Below, in pieces: positions 1-10,205 of a stretch of 64,000 nt of DNA. A program made the translations under genes and the position numbers. Below the pieces are notes generated by a model. It saw only the letters and a list, made by a program, of their open reading frames with translations, ran no database searches and was not told the origin of the DNA. This stretch comes from Macrosoma leucophasiata. Its lineage: Eukaryota; Arthropoda; Insecta; Lepidoptera; Hedylidae. The stretch spans positions 21,810,501 through 21,874,500 of the forward strand of contig JAWQUS010000010.1 of assembly GCA_036365455.1 (NCBI GenBank). Reading direction: 5' to 3'. How positions within the stretch are numbered: the stretch's first letter is position 1; each line of letters opens with the position of its first letter.

Positions 1-8
1 ATATATGT

Positions 9-9
9 A

Positions 10-45
<36 letters not shown>

Positions 46-115
46 TGTGTGTGTGTGTATGTGTGTGTGTGTATGTGTGTGTGTCAAAGTATGTGTGTAT
101 GTGTGTGTCAATTAT
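9..115. repeat. GT microsatellite
   Basis: A nearly pure run of GT dinucleotides broken by a few TATG units. It gives open frames such as Cys-Val repeats, which are not coding. Confidence 0.95.
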
Positions 116-131
116 GGCACATGGAACTCTT

Positions 132-459
132 AAAGCCTGGCCCTACGATATATATTATCTTGGGATCGGTATAAGCCCCAGTCTTTCGGTTCCCTGTTTG
201 AAAGTAGGTATATTGTGGGTATATAAGATGGGTGATGTTGTAAAGTGTGCAAACAATAGAAACACCTGGCCCTACGATACGTGCGAGCATATCTTGGGAT
301 CAGACTTAGCCCCAGGTTTCTAGTTAATGTATAATAATAATCCCATACTTATATCAAAGGATACGGTACCAATTCTTAAAGCTTGTGACACAAGCATAAG
401 CTTAGGAAAGCCCAGCCCTACGATGTGAGACATCTTGGGATCGCTTTTAGCCCTGGGCT
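132..459. repeat. Three spaced copies of a conserved hairpin motif
   Basis: Copies lie at about 132-186, 260-320 and 409-459, 130-145 bases apart. Each has a shared core, CCCTACGAT, a variable loop, then ATCTTGGGATC and TAGCCC (AAGCCC in the first). Each core is closed by an outer stem whose sequence differs between copies: CCTGG/CCAGG in the second and AGCCCAG/CTGGGCT in the third, with pairing kept. Copies two and three are followed by ATAATAAT tracts. The block abuts the 3' end of the neighbouring minus-strand LINE, so it may be part of that element's 3' region or an older repeat into which it inserted. I recognise no named RNA family. Confidence 0.7.
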
Positions 460-608
460 CCCTTAATATAATAATAATAATATAGCAATGCAAAAATAAG
501 TTATAAGAAAGATTGCATTATAGTTACAAAGAACTTCCTATTAAATTTTCCGTCTCATCATAAGTTAAGGCTTGCAACCATTCACAAATTGTTTTCTTAC
601 ATTTCCTT

Positions 609-3518
609 TTAGTCAGGGTATATCGAATGCAATCTGTTTGCGATATTATAAAGTTTTCCACTCTGGTAGTAATAAAATTTACGTGCAAAAGCCGTATTTG
701 TGTACATAATATTACATATATTATAGTGGCGTCTGCTAGTGAGGATAGTTTTTTTTGTGTTTTCATTGAATTTCGTTTCGGAGTGCTTTCTTAGAATGAC
801 TGCTGCAACAAATAATTGTCTAACTGTTAGCACTTCAGCTTCTTTATATAAACTAGTAGTAGAGTATAATCTAGGCTTTGAGAAACAGATTTTTAAAATT
901 AACCTTTGGGCCCGTTCAATTTTCATAATCAATCCTTTTGAGCTTCCCCCCCAAGCTTCAATACCATATGATAATACCGACTGGCATAGTGATTGATACA
1001 CAGTTTTAATCAATTTGTTATCGACTACAGGTCTTAATTGCTTAAATATATATGTCAGTTTCCTTATTCTTTTGGATAAGTTATTTATGTGTTCATTAAA
1101 TGCTAAATTTTGATCGATTACTACTCCTAAATATTTTATAGAACTGGCTTGTTCAATACTTGGACAAGTGCAATTACTTTTTGACATTTTACAAGTATGA
1201 GCATTAAGTTTTATATTTTCATGAATATTATTTTCTTGATTTCGAATAGAAAAGGCTATAAACTCAGTTTTATTGGCATTAAGAGTCAGAGAATTGTTGG
1301 CTAACCAAACACATACCTTACTAAAGTTTTCTTGTGCAGTTTTAAGAACTCCCTCCCAGGTATCTCCATAAAATGTCAAAGTGGTATCATCGGCGTATGC
1401 TATAGTTTTGCCGTTGCATAGAGAAAGCTCACATAGCTCATTAATACTACATAAAAATAAGCTAGGGCCAAGAATGCTACCCTGAGGCACACCATGTGCA
1501 ATTGGGCGTTCAGAACTTATATAGTCGTTAATCTTAACGCATTGTGTACGCCTGGTTAGATAGTCTTGAAAAATATTTAATTGTGCGCCTCTAATTCCTA
1601 AGGTTTGTAGATGTTCTATGAGCTTTTTAGTTGAAATCGTATCGAACGCTTTTGTCAGGTCCATGAAAATGGTTATACATTTAAATTTTTGATCAATTTT
1701 TTTTACGATGAAGTTCATATAGCAATTAATAGCATCTTCTGCCGATTTACTCCTTCTAAAGCCAAACTGTGCCTTAGACAATAGCTATTTAGTTTCGAGG
1801 TACTTTGTTAGTCTTTTATTAATTACCTTTTCAAAAATTTTTGATATATTTGGAAGTATTGATATTGGGCGATAATTATTGGTACAATTTCTCGGCCCTC
1901 CTTTATATACTGGTATTACAATGGACCTCTTAAGTGCATCCGGGAAAATGCCTTGTTCAAAGCATTTATTGATAATGTATGTAAGAGGTGGTAATATAAC
2001 TTTATTTATGGTTTTTAGAATAATAATACTAATTCCATCCCAGCCCACCGAATGCTTATTTTTTAAGTTCAGTATGGTATTTTCTACTTCAGAATAATCA
2101 ACATCAGATAGAACGAAAGAATTGACTGAGCCTCTTGCTAAATCAGAGAACTGTGGTGCCGCTTGTATTTGGCTTTGAATTTTTTCTGCCAGCTCAGCTC
2201 CTATGTTAGCAAAATAGTCATTTATAATATTTAATGATTCAAAGGGTGAGGGGCAGATTTCTAATAACTCAACTGGTGGATTTCTAGGACAATTCATATT
2301 AGTGACATCTTTAATGGATTCCCATAGTTTTTTATTGTTGCCTTTTGCATCTTTAATTTTGTTTTTTTCGTATTCTCTTTTACACTTTTTAAGAATGTTA
2401 TTACAGAAATTCCTGTACCGCTTATATGTCACATTTAATATTTTGTTATTAGGATCACGTTTGGATTTAGTATGCATACGATCACGATTACGGATACACC
2501 TTAGAAGCCCAGGTGTAATCCACGGTTTAAAAGTAATTCTGCTTCTAGGGATTCGTAATTTAATTGAATTATTTAGCATTAAATTTTGAATACGCTCAAT
2601 CAAGGAATTTGTGGCCCAATTTACGTCATTGCTGCTCAAAATGTCTTGGAAATCAATATTTTTACTATCTTCATATATTTTAGTATAATTCAATTTAATA
2701 AGCGACTTCGAGACATGATGATGCTTTCTCAATTTTGTGTTAATACAAAATAGAACAGGATAATGATCAGTGGTATAGTTTTGCAATACAAAAGTAATAG
2801 AGTTTAATTTAGTTTTGACTATTGTGTGATCAAGGCAATTATTTTCCCTAGTCCCTTCATAGTATGCTGGTATAAGACCGTGGAGACCCAACATGTTTAA
2901 ATATTTTATGGCATCATTCGATAAATCATTGATGTTTTCATTTATGTCACCAATAATGACAATATTTTTGTAAGATTTTAATCTAGAAAGTAATGTGTGT
3001 AGTGAGTTTAGAAAAGTCTCAATATTATTGAAACTTGGAGGTCTATATATTGCCAATATTACTAAATCATTACCATATCTTGCCAATAAACAGTTTGCTT
3101 CCAATAATACCGGCTCTTCCACAAGAAAGTTAATTGTTTTTTTTGTATATATCACAACTCCATCGTTTTGATTGAAATTATTAGTTGTATAATGTGGTGT
3201 GTATCCTTGTAAGTTTGGGATTTGTTTAATACATGACAACCAACACTCTGAAAGGGCAATAACATCACAATGGATTTGTAATTGAGATAAAAGTACACTT
3301 AATGAGTCAAAGTTTTTACCAATACTTCTAATATTGTGTTGTAAAATTTTGACATATAAATCAGGAACATCCAGGTTATTTTTACAATTCTCTGGTTCAC
3401 ACAAAAATGTTTGTGTAATTGCAAAATTATCTAGACTTTTTAAAATACTATTTATATTAGAGAGTTCCGTAGAAAATTTAAATAAATGTCTATGTAAATG
3501 TATTCTGAGGAATTCCAT
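609..3518 (-). pseudogene. LINE 1 ORF2: endonuclease/reverse transcriptase with one amber stop
   Basis: The frame starts at an ATG at 3518 and reads for 577 codons to a TAG at 1785-1787. It then stays open in the same frame to a stop at 609. The N-terminal half is an APE-type endonuclease, which nicks target DNA: QHNIRS near residue 60, SECWLS, GDINEN and TDHYP supply its metal-binding and catalytic positions. The reverse transcriptase follows, with NYRPISILP, DLTKAFD (motif A), GVPQGSILGP (motif B) and YADD (motif C catalytic aspartates). The amber codon falls just before the conserved QFGFR segment, so it cuts the palm from the endonuclease. Apart from this stop the frame shows no other break over about 970 codons, which points to a recent copy. 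The family is certain and the clade (CR1-like) is likely. Confidence 0.9.
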
Positions 3519-4111
3519 TTAAGAATGTGTATACGTCTTGATTTTTGCTGATTGTATATGTATGTGCCTGTAGGAACACAAAAGAGCAAGGTGTATATCA
3601 AATATGTGTAAACAATATTTGTGGTTAAAATACCTTTAAAGTTGTATCGTTCTAGAAACTGAGCAATATAACACAAACATAAAGTATGGTAGCACACATT
3701 CATATTAGAATTGAGTGTAAATAAAATTGTATTTTGGCCTTTAGTTTGTTTAAACATAGTTTCATATACCTGCTTAGTCATTATATCTACGGTATTTGAG
3801 TATACATAATAAAGTATAAGGTTAAAATCTGAGGAAAGGTAAGGCGTTATTACTACAAAGAGGTTTTTGATATGCGCAGTGTAGTTTAAGTATAGCCTGT
3901 TATTTATTTCTTTTTTTGGAATACATGTAATAATATGTTGTATGGCCATATCAAAGTCAAAATATGAATAATTATGTAGATGTTTTGTTTGTTTATAAGA
4001 TAAATGTATTAATTTGTGTGTTGGTGTAGTTAGGTACATGATAATATAAAAGTAACTTACAATCATTATCAAGTTACTGAATTTTACACTAACACATTGC
4101 TTGACGTGCAC
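3452..4111 (-). other. Long open inter-ORF spacer of LINE 1
   Basis: Between ORF1 and ORF2 there is a 219-codon open frame in a different frame from both, overlapping the first 67 bases of ORF2. Its first codon is GTG, and the inferred product is rich in Tyr, Ile and Asn with no domain I recognise. The AT-rich base content makes chance openness plausible. It is most likely an untranslated spacer, and I list it only because 620 bases between the two ORFs is long for this kind of element. Confidence 0.25.
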
Positions 4112-4139
4112 ATGAGTTAAGTAATTTTCAATTTAATAG

Positions 4140-5195
4140 TCACTCTTTTTTCTTTAATTTCAGGAGCTCTTCTTCACTACTAATTCGTATAAGAGGTTGG
4201 TTCTCCGTTTGTCGAAGGTAAATTAGCCCCTTTGATGTCCAGCAGTATTGGTAGCCGTGGTCCTTGGCAAACATACGTGCCTGGTAAAACAGTTTCTGTG
4301 TTTTGTAAGTAAGGGATTCAGAAATGTATACAGGCCGTCTCGGACCTTCGATACCCAAGTGCTCAGAGTTTAATTTACCATCTTTCGATTGGGTTTTATT
4401 GAATTTTCTTGTAGCTTGTAGTAAAACTTCTTTTTTTAATACAGTTCCCAGTTCAATAATAATAGGTTTTATGTTGTCTTTACTATTTTGGATTCTATAA
4501 ATGTCTTTTATATCACTATCCTGCAATTTAACCTGCACTGAGCTTGCCAGAGTGACCACCATCTTGCAAAGATCTGATTTTGTTTCCGAGGAATTCATAT
4601 TACTGCATATCTTCGGGACATTTCGTATTTCCAGACCAGTAGATCTATGTTTTCGCTCCATTGTTTCAAGTTTATCTTCTAAGATAGCGATGGTTTTTTT
4701 GTCCTTGATCTTTTCCTCTTCCATTTTCTTTATTCTTAGCATTAGTTGGTCGCATTGGTCAGACATGTACTGCAAACTGTTTTGAGTCTCAGTGTGTTGG
4801 TTTTTAATTTCATTACAGCGCTGTTCAATTACGCCTGATAAAGAGGTAAAAAGCGACCTCATTTCTATCCTAATTTCGGCAAGGTCTTCGTTTTCGCGTT
4901 TTCGTTTAGTAGTGCGCGTCGTATTAAGTCTTCCAGAGTCATTACCGCGGTCTGAGGCGGTATCCGAGTCAGCCAAGTCAGCGCCAGTAGAAACTTGTAA
5001 ATTCGCTGCGATCTTTGGTGTGTCTTGCTTAGCAGGGGCGCGGGCGGTGGCGGGGGGGGATCTCCTTAGCGACATTATGATAATATATACCATTGCTTTG
5101 TCGTCATTAACCGTTGACACTAAATTTATCATAGTCGTACAATGTGGCATACATCCTGCATTACCCTTATAAGTATCATTTATCGTACGTACCAT
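4140..5195 (-). CDS. LINE 1 ORF1: coiled-coil RNA-binding-type protein
   Basis: This is the ORF1 protein of the element; such proteins bind the LINE RNA and accompany it to the target. The frame gives 351 residues from an ATG at 5195. An internal ATG at 5075 (MSLRRSPPATARAP) is the likelier start, because the segment before it is not protein-like. Visible parts are a basic, Ser/Pro-rich N terminus with KRKR, a charged heptad-like coiled coil at about residues 145-185 (MEEEKIKDKKT), and a compact C-terminal domain with GLEIRNVP, IYRIQ, RPVYISESL and KGLIYLR. This C-terminal type resembles the baculovirus FP-like domain found in many insect LINE ORF1 proteins. No CCHC zinc knuckle is present. 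The frame is intact, unlike ORF2. Confidence 0.75.
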   Translation of the reverse strand: MVRTINDTYKGNAGCMPHCTTMINLVSTVNDDKAMVYIIIMSLRRSPPATARAPAKQDTPKIAANLQVSTGADLADSDTASDRGNDSGRLNTTRTTKRKRENEDLAEIRIEMRSLFTSLSGVIEQRCNEIKNQHTETQNSLQYMSDQCDQLMLRIKKMEEEKIKDKKTIAILEDKLETMERKHRSTGLEIRNVPKICSNMNSSETKSDLCKMVVTLASSVQVKLQDSDIKDIYRIQNSKDNIKPIIIELGTVLKKEVLLQATRKFNKTQSKDGKLNSEHLGIEGPRRPVYISESLTYKTQKLFYQARMFAKDHGYQYCWTSKGLIYLRQTENQPLIRISSEEELLKLKKKE

Positions 5196-5406
5196 TAGTT
5201 TGACACCACTGACCTACACAGACGTTCTCGTATAGGTACTTACAATATTGCATATGTCCAGTGCGGCGTTTGCTTTGTCCCGTTTGAAATATTGCAGCAA
5301 ACCAGTCCTGTCGGTCGTGTCCGACACAAATGTGCTTCGAGTGCTTAAATCAGACACGTTCTACAATGGAGTATATACTTACTTTATTCTAAGATTTTCG
5401 CGAGGT

Positions 5407-5693
5407 TTCACTGGTGGTAAAGCTCCAGTGACGGAGCTCGCAGGCGTAGGCACCACCGCATTACCTAATATACCTACTTGCCACTAAATGGTAGTGTTCA
5501 GCACTATCGTGTTCCGGTCAGGTGGTAATGTACGGCCCTGTAATTTCCGGCACAGAGGCATAACACCTTAGGCCACAGGAGTGGTAACGCATCTACATTT
5601 TTACCTCGGTCTTTGTGTAAGTGTCTATAGGCTGTAGTCATCACTTAACATCAATGTGAACTGCATGCTTGTTTGCTACCTCCATTACATAAA
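5407..5693 (+). repeat. SINE-like repeat family A, full copy
   Basis: A roughly 290-bp unit that begins CACTGGTGGTAAAGCTCC and ends TCCATTACATAAA. It recurs at least ten times in the window in both orientations, always with an A-rich right end and no inverted termini, which fits a SINE or the 3' part of a LINE. Landmarks are GTAGTGTTCAGCACTATCGT, GTACGGCCCTGTAATTTC and CACTTAACATCAATGTGAA. I cannot give a database name. Confidence 0.8.
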
Positions 5694-6190
5694 TAGGGGT
5701 GGTAACTTCATTACACTAAGCAGTATTTTGTAACAGTTATGCTCGAAAGAAAGATACCATTGTATTCCTTCTAATCTATAATTTTCATGTCATGGAAATT
5801 GAAAATAAACATTTTACTTATGAAGATGTTAAGTAAATAAATACACCGTACTGTAACTGTAAATATGTACTTGCAACTAAAATTTTTAATGCAGGTGCTT
5901 TAGTGCCAGAAATAATAGCGCCGCATTATTTAATTTATTTATTTATTTTCTAATAAAAATACAGTACGGGCTTAACTAAATAGTACTAATAAACCTAACT
6001 TACGAGGAGCATAATGACATGTACCTGTAACAATATGTAGCGTCTAAAGCTTGTGAAAGTGAAAAAGCAATCGGGCAATAAGTCGCACCGGAAGGCACGC
6101 ATACTGACACACCGTACATGTACTGTACACTTTTTACGTCTAACCACAACCAAGTACCGAATGCACTCGTGAATAGCAAGAATATAACGC
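5694..6190. other. No feature seen
   Basis: AT-rich sequence with short ATTT runs near 5930. No open frame with recognisable content and no repeat shared with the rest of the window was seen. Confidence 0.5.
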
Positions 6191-6323
6191 TTCTTTACAA
6201 GAATAATGTGACATTTCATATATAACGATTTAGATGAAATGTCACGTTATTCTTGTAGGAATAATGTTGCATTTCATAAAGAACGATTTAGATGAAATGT
6301 CACATTATTCTTGTAAAGAGGCG
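6190..6323. repeat. Two tandem palindromic units of about 65 bp
   Basis: The motif TACAAGAATAATGTGACAT and its reverse complement alternate: left arm 6193-6217, inverted arm 6232-6260, then a second slightly diverged round to 6323. The ends 6190-6217 and 6292-6319 are also inverted copies of each other. The shared loop is ACGATTTAGATGAAATGTCA. This is a foldback element with an internal duplication. Confidence 0.7.
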
Positions 6324-6353
6324 ATAACATCGGTACTATTTTATTATTAAACT

Positions 6354-6600
6354 AACTGTCCCGGCAAAGTTCGTATTGCCTCACAATGAAATAATGGGTC
6401 AAAGGTTTGATATATACTGACTATTTGTAAAATTGTGGTTTCCACTATTTCCCTTCAATTTCTTCATATTTTCTTACCTTTTAAACCTTCCCTGGACTTC
6501 CAAAAATCAAAACCAAAATTAGCCAAATTAGTCCAGCCGTTCTCGAGTTTTAGCGAGACTAACGAACAGCAATTGATTTATATATATATATAGATGGCAG
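6354..6600 (+). repeat. Interspersed repeat, CCGGCAAAGTTCGTATTGCC type, copy 1
   Basis: A block of about 245 bp that recurs in the same orientation at 16862-17125. Both share GTTCGTATTGCCTCA near the left, CCAAATTAGTCCAGCCGTTC-like text near the right, and end in GAACAGCAATTG plus a TATA run. It looks like the 3' tail of a LINE. No coding part is present. Confidence 0.65.
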
Positions 6601-6681
6601 ATAGATAAGGAGGGTAACATTATGTCACTCTTAGCCTGGGTTGCACCAAGATATTTGTTAAAGTTGAAGTTATTGTACAAT

Positions 6682-7039
6682 AATTTAAACTTTATTTAAA
6701 GAAAAATGGAAAGAAAAAATTGACTTCGGGCGTGACTCGAACTCGCGGCCTACTGGGAATCTAGTCCAGCCGCTCTTCCAACTGAGCTACCGAAGTCCTG
6801 CCCGATTTGTCAAATCTTTCCTTCACATTTATTGCATTGCTTTATGGTAGCGGTAGCGCCATCTATTGCCACACTATGCTAGTTAGGCAACCGATTTAAT
6901 AAACTTTGCAGTTTATTAAATATCGTAAAGAAGTCGCTTTTACCCTTATTATTGTTTTATATTATTTCGCATTAACACATGCTTGTGAAATATATTGCAT
7001 GTGTTAATGCGAAATAATATAAAACAAATTTAAACTTTA
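6682..7039 (-). mobile_element. tRNA-like SINE (family B) with 13-bp target duplication and 5' foldback
   Basis: The insert at 6695-7026 is flanked by AATTTAAACTTTA at 6682-6694 and 7027-7039. On the minus strand it carries a tRNA-like segment (about 6719-6797) with box-A-like TAGCTCAGTTGG and box-B GAGTTCGAGTC, then a tail with TTTCTTTCCATTTTTC. The 5' end is a perfect inverted repeat of 29 bp (6954-6982 and 6997-7025) around a 14-base loop; the copy at 32562 lacks the second arm. The long target duplication shows insertion by LINE machinery. Confidence 0.85.
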
Positions 7040-7480
7040 ACAGGCTTAGATTCATGTATGCTTCGCTTCGTGCCGATAGTAACAATCTAAGACTTGATTT
7101 TTTTTTTAATTTTCTCCTTTTAAAGCACCTTCCAGAGCATCATCCAACTATCGCTATCGTTTGTAGCGCCTTGTAACATTTGTTGCAGAGGCAATATGTG
7201 TAATTAAATCTGTAGCTTTGAGTTGCACATCTGTACCTATTCACAGAAATTAATTTTACCATGACAATGTATACCTGTCAAAAGGCTGCTGTATTGTTTC
7301 ACCAACATGAACTTTAAACTTGTTTACCACTTTCATAAAACAAAAAAGACATATCCACAAATAGTCTCCATGAAAAATCCGGTTGTAAAACGGACAAAAG
7401 CAAAAGCACACAAACTCTTACTGTACAAATACTCGGCAAAATTTCACTTCCGTTCCAAATGGTCGAATACATAAGTTAAA
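7040..7480. other. No feature seen
   Basis: AT-rich sequence without a recognisable open frame or a repeat shared within the window. Confidence 0.45.
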
Positions 7481-7481
7481 A

Positions 7482-8046
7482 AACCTGCCAAGTGCGAGTT
7501 GGACTCCCCGATGAAGGGTTGCGTAGGTACCGCAAGTAATATTATAGATAGATTTAAGTTTTAGTATCTATTTTTAAAAATATGTCACATTTCAAAAATA
7601 ATTAAGAAATTATCGTTCAGACTTCGTTATAAGGTTTTATTGCATCTTTTTTTTAGATTTTTCAATAAGTTGACACTTATTTTTCTACTTCAGAAATTAC
7701 TAGGTATCTTTCAAACGATTCACTTTCGGAAAAAAATATTTTAGAAATTTCTTTGTCATTTTTAATTATCAGTCTATAGACACTCCTTACGTATAGGTAT
7801 GACGTTTTTTAAAATAACGGTTCAAAATGTTCGAATGTATGGAAACCCCTAATTTTTTTTGTTTTCCATAAAAATCATGAAGTGGTTGAAAAAATACATT
7901 TACCTGCCAATTTTCAAAAATATAGGTAGTCTTAATCTTAACAATTTCGGAGTAAAGTGGCTGTGACATACCGACGGACGGACAGACAGACAGACAGACA
8001 TGACGAATCAAAAAGAGTTCTTTGCCATTTGGCTACGGAACCCTAA
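7482..8046 (+). repeat. GACA-type lepidopteran repeat, copy 1
   Basis: It starts near GCCAAGTGCGAGTTGGACTC and ends with a GACA run followed by CTACGGAACCCTAAAAA. The same start, GACA run and ACGGAACCC end recur at 13.2, 18.1, 24.9, 26.3, 28.2 and 34.6 kb. It is non-coding and is probably the 3' part or a non-autonomous derivative of a transposon. Confidence 0.7.
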
Positions 8047-8049
8047 AAA

Positions 8050-8370
8050 CCAGAGTTGTATGGAATGAGGTACTGCAATTGACTGATTGAGACTTAACCT
8101 GTACGGTTTACGAGGGGCGTAAAAAATATATTTTATTGCGAGTCCATTGGCGACTTCATTCATTTCAAATACGCATTACGATTTAAAAGGAGAATTGGGA
8201 ACGAAATTGAAATAGTTTTTTCGTTGTAAGGAATGTTTTATTGAATATTTTTTATAATAATAAAATTATTTAAACGCTACAGTATGATGATATTCGACAC
8301 TCATCCCGATTTTTAGGCAATATAAAAAAAAACCGTCACAGAAGTGACAACTCTTGTCGTCACTTCTTAT
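8050..8370. other. No feature seen
   Basis: AT-rich sequence with no supported gene or repeat. Confidence 0.4.
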
Positions 8371-8373
8371 AAA

Positions 8374-9279
8374 GGTGCAATTCCGCGGGTCGCGATCGAT
8401 CACGTCCGCGCGCGGCCGATGACGTCAGAAACGTCATTTTTTTTTTTATGTTTTATAAGTGGCAAACAAGCATAATCATGGATTTCATGGTGTAAACATA
8501 ACGAACCTCTATGTTGAAACCATTTTACCACTGGCTAGTTACACAGCACATGTAATATGTTTGACATTTTGACAGACAACACCGACTAATTACGAAATTT
8601 TCAAGACATAGGTTAAGATCCCACTGCAGAATCATTTTGTTTACCCAGATATGCTGCAAACCTAACTTTATAATCTAGAGAATATATATCTACTAGGTTG
8701 CCTATCAAAATTTGGTCGCAGTTCAAAAATTTGGTATTTTTAACTAAATTATTTTATTTTTAACAGCCAGCAACGCTCATTTGCTGCCGATTTAATTTGG
8801 CTCCCTTATACCAAAATAATGAGAAAAAAAATTACTTTAATGTGACAAGTAAATAATACATGTACATCATGGACGTAAAAAGTTATCGGGGGGGAACGAA
8901 AATACGTAGTGCGCAACGGCGGACGTGATTTTTCAGTCTTTATACATATTGCCGTGAGGTAAACTACATTTTATTGAAAAGACAAAAAAAAATCCCAAAA
9001 AAATATTAAAAAATACCTATGGCTATTTTTTTAAAGGCAACCTAGTGGATATATATTTTCTAGATTATAAATATGCGTAAATATATGTTTGTAGCATATC
9101 TGGATGAACGAAATTATTCTGCAGTAGGATCCTAACCTAACACGGCCGCGCGCGGCCGATGACGTCATCGGCCGCGCGCGTCTCTCGCGAACCTCGGAAG
9201 CGGTTCCATACATTTTCATACTGCATCTATAGTCGCGCGCGGCCGCGATCGATTGCGACCCGCGGAATTGCACCTTTAG
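8374..9279. mobile_element. CG-rich terminal-inverted-repeat element (outer MITE)
   Basis: The ends are inverted copies: AAGGTGCAATTCCGCGGGTC at the left (about 8375) and its reverse complement at the right (to about 9277), each continuing into ATCGATC and CG-rich text. Each end is flanked by TA. There is no transposase frame. The element is interrupted by a second element at about 8610-9141. Near the right side is a 34-bp perfect palindrome (9147-9180) centred on TGACGTCA. A shorter relative lies at 52930-53120. Confidence 0.75.
8610..9141. mobile_element. Inner MITE nested in the CG-rich element
   Basis: The ends TAGGTTAAGATCCCACTGCA and its diverged complement TGCAGTAGGATCCTAACCTA face each other. 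A second copy with the same ends lies at 37303-37977. The internal text (GCTGCAAACCTA, AGAGAATATATATC, ACTAGGTTGC) is shared. No coding frame is present. Its position inside the outer element dates it as the later insertion. Confidence 0.7.
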
Positions 9280-9299
9280 TGTTGTTACTTGTTAGCTAT

Positions 9300-9542
9300 T
9301 TTGAAAAATAATATCTATACAAATAAATGAAATTGGAGTGTCTGTTTGTAATATAAAAATAACCGCTTTTTGCTAAATGCATATGTATGTATACACGGTA
9401 CATATACCAAAACCACATTTTTTACAATTGTAATTTTTGTCTGTCTGTCTGTCTGTTTGTTCCCGCTAATCTCGGGAACGGTTGGACCGATTTTGACGGA
9501 ACCTTAACTGGCAGATAGCTTATATAATAATGTTTATATAAT
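9300..9542 (+). repeat. LINE 3'-tail-like repeat with GTCT run
   Basis: It contains a GTCT microsatellite, then CTCGGGAACGGTTGGACCGA and CTGGCAGATAGCT, a pattern typical of lepidopteran LINE tails. The class is inferred from memory of such tails and is not proven. Confidence 0.5.
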
Positions 9543-9547
9543 ATAGT

Positions 9548-9645
9548 AACTTAGGCTTACTTTTAGCTGCGCCCACGACTTCGTCCGGGTAGATACTGAA
9601 CAATCATAAATTCTCACGCGGACGAAGTCGCGGGCACAGCTAGTG
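9548..9645. repeat. Short foldback element, copy 1
   Basis: CGCCCACGACTTCGTCCG at the left pairs with CGGACGAAGTCGCGGGCA at the right around ATACTGAACAATCATAAA. The same foldback in the other orientation lies at 54725-54810. It has no coding content. Confidence 0.7.
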
Positions 9646-10204
9646 CAAAATAAAATAACATGTAGCATTATTTATTTAAAGATTTTTTGTGTTGTATAAA
9701 TATGTTAGTGGTCTCGTATTACCGTTCTAAGTGTTTGTTAATCCGTGCAGTGTATATTTCGAGATGCATGGTACAGGAAAAAAAAACAATTCGACACAGT
9801 GCGTTTTGCAGCTGGCGGTACGAACCAATATTATTGCGGTGAATCCACCTCTTGTACGATTTTTTTTAAACCATACCTCTGTTTCACTTAAAAACATAAA
9901 ACAAAAGGCTTTCACATCAGGTGAGGTCGTTAAAATAAAGAGCGGATGTGCCTGCACGCTGTCGCACGAAAATCGCAATTGGGTACATGTTTTTCGCTGC
10001 AGGAGATAAATTGGATTGGATACATCTTATGTATGCATTCCTATTATTTGAGGTTGGGGTTTACTTGGTAACAGTATTTTAGTGTTTGGATAAGACTAAT
10101 TGATCTAGTTCAAAAAGAGAGATTTGTGTGTCAGATCGTGTTCAGGTACCTATTTAAGTATTTCTGTTTAGACATCAACGTAATTCACTAGTTCTTTATA
10201 AACT
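9646..10204. other. No feature seen
   Basis: Both strands have open frames of about 80-90 codons around 9727-10009. They lack recognisable motifs and overlap in opposite strands, so I treat them as chance. Confidence 0.4.
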
Positions 10205-10205
10205 T

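Larger units (their letters stand above)
476..5400 (-). mobile_element. LINE 1: near full-length non-LTR retrotransposon
   Basis: This minus-strand element has ORF1 (coiled coil) upstream and ORF2 (endonuclease plus reverse transcriptase) downstream, separated by about 620 bases. The 3' region is AT-rich and ends close to a short ATT run near 461-482. The 5' limit is taken as the point where a SINE-like repeat starts near 5406. The ORF layout and RT motifs fit the CR1/Jockey group of apurinic-endonuclease LINEs, but the exact clade is not settled. One nonsense codon breaks ORF2, so this copy should not be autonomous. Boundaries are approximate and I found no clear target duplication. Confidence 0.85.

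Noticed and set aside
45..323. 92-codon open frame in the GT microsatellite
   Set aside because: It is a by-product of the dinucleotide run and of the hairpin repeat that follows.
3452..4111. A possible third LINE 1 ORF
   Set aside because: It starts at GTG, is AT-biased, has no domain, and differs in frame from both real ORFs. Kept only as a low-confidence feature.
9727..10009. Overlapping 83- and 92-codon frames on opposite strands
   Set aside because: No recognisable motif, no codon or splice support, and neither is repeated or flanked by a transposon signature.
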